Part shown: one piece after another, positions 1 through 7,365 of the stretch
How positions within the stretch are numbered: the first letter of the stretch is position 1
How the letters are laid out: each line of letters starts with the position of its first letter
From: Acidimicrobiaceae bacterium
GTDB lineage: Bacteria > Actinomycetota > Acidimicrobiia > Acidimicrobiales > UBA8592
Length of the DNA stretch: 36,222 bases
Assembly: GCA_002722525.1 (NCBI GenBank)
Contig: PBMJ01000014.1
Coordinates: forward strand, 1 to 36,222
Reading direction: 5' to 3'
Position numbers and translations under genes: made by a program
Notes under the pieces: generated by a model
Told to the model about the DNA's origin: nothing
The model's database searches: none
Seen by the model: only the letters and a program-made list of their open reading frames with translations

Positions 1-67
1 TAAGGGGAATTGAACCCCTGACCTCTTCCATGCCATGGAAGCGCTCTACCAACTGAGCTATAGCCCC
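1..67 (-). tRNA. tRNA-Ala (anticodon GGC), 3' acceptor end truncated by the window edge
   Basis: Reverse complement GGGGCTATAGCTCAGTTGGTAGAGCGCTTCCATGGCATGGAAGAGGTCAGGGGTTCAATTCCCCTTA folds as a cloverleaf; anticodon stem CTTCC/GGAAG with loop ATGGCAT gives GGC. Confidence 0.93.
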
Positions 68-101
68 TTGCGAAGGTACTGTATCCAACTTTTGATCTAT
101 T

Positions 102-503
102 TCACCGAAGATTTGTTGCCTCATCTGGTGGGAGAGTAGCGAGTGGCCTATCACTCCAGAGGCGTTCCAACTGGTAATAACTACGTTCATTTGAGTCGAA
201 TACGTGGACCAGAAATTCTCCGTAGTCCATAAGCACCCACTTATATTCATCGTTGCCTTCAATACAGGTCGGAGAAGGACCCCCAGCTTTTTTGATAGTC
301 TCTTCTATCTCATCCACTATCGCTTTAACTTGCCGACTTGTTCTTCCAGACGTGATGACAAAATATTCTGTAATAGCAAATACGTCACCTACGTCTATAA
401 CTACCGTGTCACGGCCAGACTTCTCATCGATCGCTTTAGATGTAAGTAAAATCCAGTCTGCCGATGCGATTTCTTTAACAACTAACCCATGGTGATCTTG
501 CAA
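102..503 (-). CDS. rsfS: Ribosomal silencing factor RsfS (Iojap/YbeB family), TTG start
   Basis: Iojap-like motifs: VIDVGDVFAITEYFVITSGRTSRQVKAIVDEIEE, EGNDEYKWVLMDYGEFLVHVFDSNERSYYQLERLW; next to nadD/LCP genes. Confidence 0.93.
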   Translation of the reverse strand: MQDHHGLVVKEIASADWILLTSKAIDEKSGRDTVVIDVGDVFAITEYFVITSGRTSRQVKAIVDEIEETIKKAGGPSPTCIEGNDEYKWVLMDYGEFLVHVFDSNERSYYQLERLWSDRPLATLPPDEATNLR

Positions 504-504
504 A

Positions 505-1668
505 CTAGTTCCTGCCTATAAGGTCATTTCCGATGATAACTGTAACTTCAACAGCTGCATCTGTAAGCGGTTCAAAGAATACCTCACCGCCACCAAGTAT
601 CTCTTGGAATCCTCTAACTAGCTCAGCATTCTCATCGTCGTGATATATCAACTCTGTCGCCTTACCAAATTCAGGTGAATTACCGATAATAAGAATTTGA
701 GCACCAGCTCTGACTAGTCCTGCGGAATAATCTCTGGCTAAATCTAAACCTCCCACTCCATCAAGCAAACGGACCGTTGTCCTTGAGCCAGGACTACTAG
801 GTTGCGGGAACGGAATCATCTCCAATACAGCATCTCTAAGCACTTCAGCTTCAATACGAACTCCCGAAGGCTCTATGAGTTGCTCTAACTGTACTACTAC
901 TAAATTCCCTCTCGACAGCCCCCATACCATCCGTCCAAATCCACTGTCTATCTCACCGGGGAGCATAGAAGGATCCGTTTCGCTTGACAATACTTCGATC
1001 CAGTCCTGCCAAAAGAGTTCCTGACGCAGTTGGCGCAACTCTCCTGAATCATCATCAGAGATATTGAGGTATTCTCCTACGTTTTCAGATTGTAATTCTA
1101 TAGCACCCTCGAATAGGCAGCACTCATTATTAGCCTCTGAAAGGCTTTGCTCTGCCAGCCTCGTATAAGCTTCTACATTCAGATCAATGCTAAGAGGAGA
1201 TACGGGTGCAATATATGCATCCCAGATCGATGCTGACATGGTGTTTCTACTTTTGAATCCAATAGTCAGATAATCTTTAAGAGATCTTTCTAGTTGCTCT
1301 GCCCCTCCAGAAGCGAATATCGAAGCGATCGTCATTTCGTTACCTAATTTTGTATTCGGATTCAACAAAAGAATAGACCCACCTTCATCGTTTGGCCCAA
1401 GAGCAATTATCATAGCCATTGAAAGATCCCCGTCGACGTCGACGTTAAGAGCTAGATGAGAAGGCGTCGCCATAACATAAGTCAAATAGCCCGGCTCAGA
1501 AGGATCTGTTACTACCTCGCCAAAATCACCATCTGTTGAACTTAGAATCGCATCAGTCGCATTCCATACAAATAAAGGGATAGCTACCAAAAAGGCAAGG
1601 ACAATCAACGGAAAAGCCCACATCCACCAAGGCTTCTGGAGAAAAAATTTCTTCAATCTTAAATTCAC
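505..1668 (-). CDS. Membrane-anchored LCP-like protein with C-terminal LytR_C domain (LCP part divergent)
   Basis: N-terminal TM segment (WWMWAFPLIVLAFLVAIPLFVW); C-terminal VRLLDGVGGLDLARDYSAGLVRAGAQILIIGNSPEFGKATELIYHDDE...VTVIIGND resembles LytR_C; located between nadD and rsfS. Confidence 0.65.
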   Translation of the reverse strand: MNLRLKKFFLQKPWWMWAFPLIVLAFLVAIPLFVWNATDAILSSTDGDFGEVVTDPSEPGYLTYVMATPSHLALNVDVDGDLSMAMIIALGPNDEGGSILLLNPNTKLGNEMTIASIFASGGAEQLERSLKDYLTIGFKSRNTMSASIWDAYIAPVSPLSIDLNVEAYTRLAEQSLSEANNECCLFEGAIELQSENVGEYLNISDDDSGELRQLRQELFWQDWIEVLSSETDPSMLPGEIDSGFGRMVWGLSRGNLVVVQLEQLIEPSGVRIEAEVLRDAVLEMIPFPQPSSPGSRTTVRLLDGVGGLDLARDYSAGLVRAGAQILIIGNSPEFGKATELIYHDDENAELVRGFQEILGGGEVFFEPLTDAAVEVTVIIGNDLIGRN

Positions 1669-2279
1669 CTATACAAGCCTTTTTGGTATATGTAATCCAT
1701 AACCAACTTTGGGACAAGATGATCTATGCGATCTCCATCTTTTATAGCAGACCTTATTATTGCCGATGAGATGTCCAACCGAGGCCCGTCAAATATCACG
1801 AAATTAAACTCTTTGTCTACATCCGTCAAGTGAATGCCTGGTCGCCTTAACACAATAACTTTGGCGTATTTTTCTAGTTCTTCTGATCTTCTCCATGTCG
1901 ACATTGTAGTTGCATTATCTGCCCCAATGATCAATTCATATTCTACCTCAGGGTCATCATCGTGCAGAGCTTCGAGAGTCTCAACTGTTACTGAATCTCC
2001 CCCACGTTCTATTTCAAGATTCGAAGCATAGAAAGAGTCATTGCCCATAACCGCAAGCTTCACCATTTCCAGACGAAGGGCCGGATCTAACATGACTTGT
2101 TCAGCAGCTTTTTGCCATTGGATGTTTGCCACGACAAAAAGCACTTTGTCTAACTTACGTTTGGAGGCCACAAACTCCGCTATGGCGATATGTCCAAGAT
2201 GCGGTGGGTCAAAACTACCTCCCAAAACACCGATTTTTCGTTTTCTACCCACAAACACATAATACAAAGTAGGAGTCAA
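1665..2279 (-). CDS. nadD: Nicotinate-nucleotide adenylyltransferase NadD (true start may be a few codons downstream)
   Basis: GVLGGSFDPPHLGHIAIAE nucleotidyltransferase motif and DISSAIIRSAI motif; upstream of LCP/rsfS. Confidence 0.93.
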   Translation of the reverse strand: MTPTLYYVFVGRKRKIGVLGGSFDPPHLGHIAIAEFVASKRKLDKVLFVVANIQWQKAAEQVMLDPALRLEMVKLAVMGNDSFYASNLEIERGGDSVTVETLEALHDDDPEVEYELIIGADNATTMSTWRRSEELEKYAKVIVLRRPGIHLTDVDKEFNFVIFDGPRLDISSAIIRSAIKDGDRIDHLVPKLVMDYIYQKGLYR

Positions 2280-2635
2280 AGTAGGAGAAAAATCGGATGC
2301 TAAGTTACATATAAATTCCTTGATTTTTATAGGAATTTTTAGTATTTATAAAAAAAATATAAAGAATGCTGGACATTTAGAATGAATTCCATTAGGGTTA
2401 ATGTGCTTTTCACTAGGTCGACTCTTGGGTCGGCTTGTCTCGGTGCTTATGTATCGGGATGTTTGTCAGGCAAACAAAAAAATTCTTAAAATTCACAGAG
2501 CACAGATCCCCCCGGTCCTTGCGTTGTGGCACAGAGAACAAAGTGGCACCTCGTTTAACATGCGAATTCGCTTTGTTTTGTTTCCCTTCAACTAATGAAA
2601 AGCCAAAAAAAACCCCCTATCGAATGTGAGAAAAA

Positions 2636-3472
2636 ATGAGTGATTCAGTAGGTCAGTATCTTAATGAAATAGGTCTTGTCCCGTTACTTACGGCTGCAGA
2701 AGAGCGCGAACTCTCTCAGCTTATAGAAAAAGGCGTCGAAGCTCGAGAGCGACTAGCCGCTGGCGAAAAAGGAATAGAGCTAAAGCGAGCTGACCGTAAA
2801 GCAGCAGAAGCGAAAGACCGCTTTATCCGAGCGAATCTTCGTTTGGTCGTCAGTGTGGCCAGAAGGTATCCCCTTCCTGCCGGTATGGAGCTTTTGGACC
2901 TTATTCAAGAAGGCAACCTCGGATTAGAGCACGCTGTTGACAAATTCGACTGGAGAAAAGGTTTCAAGTTTTCTACTTACGCAACGTTCTGGATTCGACA
3001 GGCAATAGGTCGTGCCCTAGACCAGAAAGCTAGCTTGGTTCGTCTTCCCGGTGACCGGTCAGCAAGTTTACGGGCTGCACTTCGACAAGTTTCTGGCGAT
3101 GGAGATGAACTGGATGAAGAACACGCAAGACTTCACCGCCTAACAACACCAACTTCTTTAGACCGAACTATTGGCGATGATGATAGCAACGAGTTGGTTG
3201 ACTTATTACCAGATTCCAATCCTGGCCCGGAACAATCAGTAATGGAACAGGCTAGAGAAGTAATGGTAATTGACCTGTTGAATGTCCTTGACGACAGGGC
3301 TCGTTATGCTGTTGAACAACGATTTGGCCTTCAAGATGGACGGAAGCGTAGCTATCGCGAAGTTGGTGAAGAACTAGGGGTAACTGCTGAAGCCGCAAGA
3401 CGTCTTGTTAAGCGTGCAGTGAACATGGTTCGAGAGAATGCCCCCAATCAGGTCGATATTGACGCAGCCTAG
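2636..3472 (+). CDS. RNA polymerase sigma-70 family factor (group 2/3-like, no region 1.1)
   Basis: Region 2: RFIRANLRLVVSVARRYPLPAGMELLDLIQEGNLGLEHAVDKFDWRKGFKFSTYATFWIRQAIGRALD; region 4: SYREVGEELGVTAEAARRLVKRAV. Confidence 0.92.
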   Translation: MSDSVGQYLNEIGLVPLLTAAEERELSQLIEKGVEARERLAAGEKGIELKRADRKAAEAKDRFIRANLRLVVSVARRYPLPAGMELLDLIQEGNLGLEHAVDKFDWRKGFKFSTYATFWIRQAIGRALDQKASLVRLPGDRSASLRAALRQVSGDGDELDEEHARLHRLTTPTSLDRTIGDDDSNELVDLLPDSNPGPEQSVMEQAREVMVIDLLNVLDDRARYAVEQRFGLQDGRKRSYREVGEELGVTAEAARRLVKRAVNMVRENAPNQVDIDAA

Positions 3473-3541
3473 AAACAGGCTACTTTTCAAGCCTTTGTAA
3501 AATAGCTTGCCTTCTCTGCTATAAGACGAGAGGATATTAGT

Positions 3542-4888
3542 GTGCAAAATGAATGGTCTCCCACCTCCTGGCGTCAATGCCCTGCTGAACAGCAGCCTGA
3601 TTGGCCTGACGAAGAGCAAGTCTCTACTGTTCTCAAAGAAATATCGGATTTACCCCCTTTAGTTTTTGCCGGAGAAGCTCGAACACTCAGAGAGCAATTA
3701 GCAGAAGTCTGCAATGGAAAAGCGCTTCTCCTTCAAGCGGGTGACTGTGCAGAGTCATTTGATGCATTATCCGCTGATGCTATCAGAGACAATTTAAAAG
3801 TAATTTTGCAGATGGCAGTAGCTTTGACTTATTCAACAGGGCTTCCAGTCGTAAAGGTCGGTCGAATAGCTGGTCAATTCGCTAAACCAAGGTCAAGCCC
3901 AACAGAGACTCAAGACGATCTAGAACTTCCATCTTTTAGAGGTCATATAGTTAACGACCCTGATTTCAGCGCAGGTTCGAGAGAAGCCAATCCGAGAAGG
4001 CTACTTCAGGCCTACCACCAAAGTGCTTCTACTTTAAACCTGTTACGTGCATTTACACGTGGCGGGTTCGCGAACTTAGCTCAAGTTCATTCTTGGAATC
4101 AAGAATTCGTTGCCAACAGCCCTGCTGGAGAGCACTACAGAGAGATCGCCGATGGAATCACTAATGCTCTCGCGTTTATGAAAGCATGCGGCGTGACGCC
4201 GGTTAATAGCTCGGCACTGAATGAAGTCGATTTCTACACAAGTCATGAGGCTTTGTTACTTGGCTACGAGGAAGCCCTCACCCGCATCGATTCCACCTCA
4301 GGCAAGTGGTATGACTGCTCTGCCCATATGCTTTGGATAGGTGAAAGAACCAGGCAAATAAATGGAGCTCATCTCGAATTCCTTAGAGGAGTAGAAAATC
4401 CCCTCGGATGTAAGATTGGGCTGACGGCTACTCCAAATGATGTGGTTAAGATATGCGAAGTTCTCAATCCAGAATCCATTCCAGGCCGCTTAACCCTAAT
4501 ATCTCGTTTTGGAGCAGGAAATGTCGAAGAAAGTCTGCCACCGATAGTCGATGCAGTTACTAGCGCAGGACATCCTGTTGTATGGGCTTGCGATCCTATG
4601 CATGGAAATACATTTACGAGTTCAAGTGGCCATAAAACAAGGCATCTCGACGATGTTCTCGCAGAGCTCGGACAGTTTTTCTCTATTCACCAATCACTGG
4701 GAACCTGGGCAGGTGGTATTCATGTAGAGCTAACTGGGGGCAATGTAACCGAATGTTTGGGCGGTGCAGACAAGGTCTCTGACGATGACCTCCACCTTAG
4801 ATATGAGACAATGTGTGACCCACGACTAAATGCTTCACAGAGCTTGGAATTAGCATTTTTAGTAGCGGAACAACTTCGTCAGGTATAA
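3542..4888 (+). CDS. aroG: 3-deoxy-7-phosphoheptulonate synthase, class II; GTG start
   Basis: Class II DAHP synthase motifs LLLQAGDCAESF, KVGRIAGQFAKPRSS, RLTLISRFGAGNVEESLPPIV, GIHVELTGGNVTECLGG. Confidence 0.94.
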   Translation: MQNEWSPTSWRQCPAEQQPDWPDEEQVSTVLKEISDLPPLVFAGEARTLREQLAEVCNGKALLLQAGDCAESFDALSADAIRDNLKVILQMAVALTYSTGLPVVKVGRIAGQFAKPRSSPTETQDDLELPSFRGHIVNDPDFSAGSREANPRRLLQAYHQSASTLNLLRAFTRGGFANLAQVHSWNQEFVANSPAGEHYREIADGITNALAFMKACGVTPVNSSALNEVDFYTSHEALLLGYEEALTRIDSTSGKWYDCSAHMLWIGERTRQINGAHLEFLRGVENPLGCKIGLTATPNDVVKICEVLNPESIPGRLTLISRFGAGNVEESLPPIVDAVTSAGHPVVWACDPMHGNTFTSSSGHKTRHLDDVLAELGQFFSIHQSLGTWAGGIHVELTGGNVTECLGGADKVSDDDLHLRYETMCDPRLNASQSLELAFLVAEQLRQV

Positions 4889-4890
4889 CT

Positions 4891-6378
4891 TCAAACCAAA
4901 TTTTCCACAAAAGCTTCTAGTTGCCTTAGGTTACGCACTTCGAAGGTCCCTTCACAATAAGTGCTGTATTCACTTACTATCGAATCACCTGTGTCCCAAT
5001 AGCTTCGTGGCTCTGGATTTAACCAGAATACTTTTCTTGCCTTTGCTTCGAGCTCTTTTACAACCCATGACTGCGAAGCATGATAATTATTTCTTGCATC
5101 GCCAAGTATCATTACCGTTGTTTTAGGTCCGACATCATTTCCGTATCGTTCGTTAAATACCTCAAAGGCGTGCCCATAATCAGAATGGCCGTCAACCCAT
5201 ATAACGTCTGCTTCAGTATTAACTCGATGAATAGCAGCAGTAATATCATCAACTCTCTCGAAGTATTGGGTAACCTCATCAAGCCCATCGATAAAGACGA
5301 AAGATCTTACCTTAGAGAACTGGCTATTAAGAGCATAAACAAGATGCAGAGTGAATCTAGCGAATGCCGCTACAGAACCTGAAATATCTGCGATAACCAT
5401 GATTTCTGGTTTTGCTGGTTTAGGGTATTTGAATTTTGGCTCTGCGGGGACGCCTCCGTAAGAGAGTGAGTGGCGGACTGTGTTTCTGAAATCCAACGAC
5501 CCCTTCCTCCCATGTCTTCTTTTTCTAGCTAGGCGGGCTGCTAACTTTCGCGTTAATGGCCAAATAGCGCGCTTTAGAGCAACCATTTCTTCTCTACTTG
5601 CATGCATAAAATCAACGTCTTCCGGAAGTGGTTTTCTCAATGTTTTGGCCATTGCCTCTACTCCACGGTCGGCTACGAGGCGGCGGCGAATTTCGGCTTC
5701 TATTTGTCTTTTTAGTTCTTCAATCCGATGTTCATATTCGTCTTTCACTAATTTTTGGCTGAGTGAGTCAAGATTAGATTCTGCTGATTCAGCCTCTCCC
5801 AACATGCGTTCTAATACCCCTTCAAGATCTAGATTGCGCAAGGTACGATAAAGGTAATACGTTCCACCAACTGGCCGACCTGGCTCCATTCCTGCAAAAC
5901 GCTGTACCGCTACTCTGGAAACAGCTCGCATAAGATTTTGATCCGAGTTCATAAGGGATCTATAGAGCATCTCTGCTAGTTGCTCTTGACTTAGCCCTTC
6001 TTGCCCTCCGCCTTGGCCCGGCATTTGCCCGAGTTGTTGCTCATTATCTGCTGATAGTGAATCTTCCGAGGAAGCGTCGTCTGATGGTTCTTCAGATAAA
6101 TTATATTCCTCACCTCGAAGAGAAAAATAGACTTCGAAAACTGTTTCAAATGCTTTCCAGTGTGAATGGTTTTTAACTAACGTAGCAGCTAGCGAATACT
6201 TGAATGCTTCTCTATCTTCTATGGGTATATGCTTGACTGCCGCTACGGCATCTAGGTTCTCAGTCAAGCTCACAGGAAGACCTGCTTGTCTTAATTCAAC
6301 TATGAACCCGTTGAGAAGCTCTAACAGAGGGGATACTTCTGAAGATTCGTCCAGCCTAGGCATCGCTGCTTTGGCCAA
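4891..6378 (-). CDS. VWA domain-containing CoxE-like protein
   Basis: MIDAS-type motif VIADISGSVAAFARF; GHSDYGHAFEVF; MILGDARNNYH; directly downstream of a MoxR ATPase. An alternative start (MPRLDESS) lies at 6363. Confidence 0.85.
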   Translation of the reverse strand: MAKAAMPRLDESSEVSPLLELLNGFIVELRQAGLPVSLTENLDAVAAVKHIPIEDREAFKYSLAATLVKNHSHWKAFETVFEVYFSLRGEEYNLSEEPSDDASSEDSLSADNEQQLGQMPGQGGGQEGLSQEQLAEMLYRSLMNSDQNLMRAVSRVAVQRFAGMEPGRPVGGTYYLYRTLRNLDLEGVLERMLGEAESAESNLDSLSQKLVKDEYEHRIEELKRQIEAEIRRRLVADRGVEAMAKTLRKPLPEDVDFMHASREEMVALKRAIWPLTRKLAARLARKRRHGRKGSLDFRNTVRHSLSYGGVPAEPKFKYPKPAKPEIMVIADISGSVAAFARFTLHLVYALNSQFSKVRSFVFIDGLDEVTQYFERVDDITAAIHRVNTEADVIWVDGHSDYGHAFEVFNERYGNDVGPKTTVMILGDARNNYHASQSWVVKELEAKARKVFWLNPEPRSYWDTGDSIVSEYSTYCEGTFEVRNLRQLEAFVENLV

Positions 6379-7261
6379 TGGTTAAAGTCTCATCTGTAGC
6401 GAACTCTTTAACTGTTTTCTCAATATCAGATCTGTATTTTAAGAGAATGTTGACAGTATCCGTCGCAGTTTTAGCATCAATGTGCTCGACTCCCAAAAGG
6501 ACAAGAGTTCGTGCCCAATCTAGCGTCTCAGAAACTGATGGGGCTTTTTTTAGGTCTAATTGCCGGACGGATCTCACAACCCGTGCGATTTGATCCGAAA
6601 GGGACTCGTTGATGTCGGGCACCTTGGTCAAAATTATTTCGCGTTCACGCTCAAGATCTGGATAGTCAATATGGAGAAATAGGCACCTCCGCTTTAATGC
6701 TTCTGACAATTCTCGTGTGTTATTAGATGTAAGAAACACTAAGGGGATCTGTCGAGCTGTGACTGTACCCAGTTCAGGAATAGAAACTTGATAATCAGAA
6801 AGAATTTCGAGTAATAGAGCTTCAGTTTCGATCTCTACCCTGTCCACTTCATCAATGAGCAATACGACGGGATCTTCACTCTGTATTGCTTCTAGTAGAG
6901 GACGTGTCAGGAGGAATTCATCTGAGAAAATATCATCTTCAATTTCTTCCCATGATCCATCACCGCTCAGATTTCGTTCAGCTTGAATCCTGAGTAGTTG
7001 CTTTTTGTAATTCCACTCATATAGTGCTTTTGACTCGTCTAGCCCTTCGTAGCACTGTAAGCGAATGAGTCGAGCGCCGCTCATCTCAGCTACGCTTTTG
7101 GCTAATTGCGTTTTTCCAGTCCCAGCGGGACCTTCTACAAGAACTGGCTTCTGCAAACGGTCACCTAGATAAACAACACCTGCTATACCTTCGTCGGCAA
7201 GGTATGAAACCTCTTTTAAGCTGGAGCGGACTTCGGGAACATCATTGAATCTATAGGACAT
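6356..7261 (-). CDS. MoxR-family AAA+ ATPase
   Basis: Walker A GPAGTGKTQLAKS, Walker B VVLLIDEVDRVE, sensor/arginine region FLTSNNTRELSEALKRRCLFLHIDYPD. Confidence 0.9.
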   Translation of the reverse strand: MSYRFNDVPEVRSSLKEVSYLADEGIAGVVYLGDRLQKPVLVEGPAGTGKTQLAKSVAEMSGARLIRLQCYEGLDESKALYEWNYKKQLLRIQAERNLSGDGSWEEIEDDIFSDEFLLTRPLLEAIQSEDPVVLLIDEVDRVEIETEALLLEILSDYQVSIPELGTVTARQIPLVFLTSNNTRELSEALKRRCLFLHIDYPDLEREREIILTKVPDINESLSDQIARVVRSVRQLDLKKAPSVSETLDWARTLVLLGVEHIDAKTATDTVNILLKYRSDIEKTVKEFATDETLTIGQSSDA

Positions 7262-7365
7262 AATTTGAGAGTAGAGGGGGTATAGGGGCTGATACGAACT
7301 GTAGTCAAAATTGACTATATGTTAGGTTATCCATAGAAACTCCCATAACGGGTACGCTTAGACAT

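Noticed and set aside
1431-1444. 14-bp perfect palindrome CGTCGACGTCGACG
   Set aside because: Lies within the LCP-like coding sequence and is explained by Asp/Val codons (NVDVDGD); no regulatory context.
2401-2629. Two 64-aa plus-strand ORFs upstream of the sigma gene
   Set aside because: Overlapping each other in different frames, no motifs or convincing ribosome-binding sites; more likely non-coding leader or promoter sequence.
3477-3494. AGGCT...AGCCT hairpin downstream of the sigma gene
   Set aside because: Only a 5-bp stem with a short T-run; weak terminator candidate.
5480-5851. 123-aa plus-strand ORF inside the VWA gene
   Set aside because: Antisense shadow ORF with no family signature.
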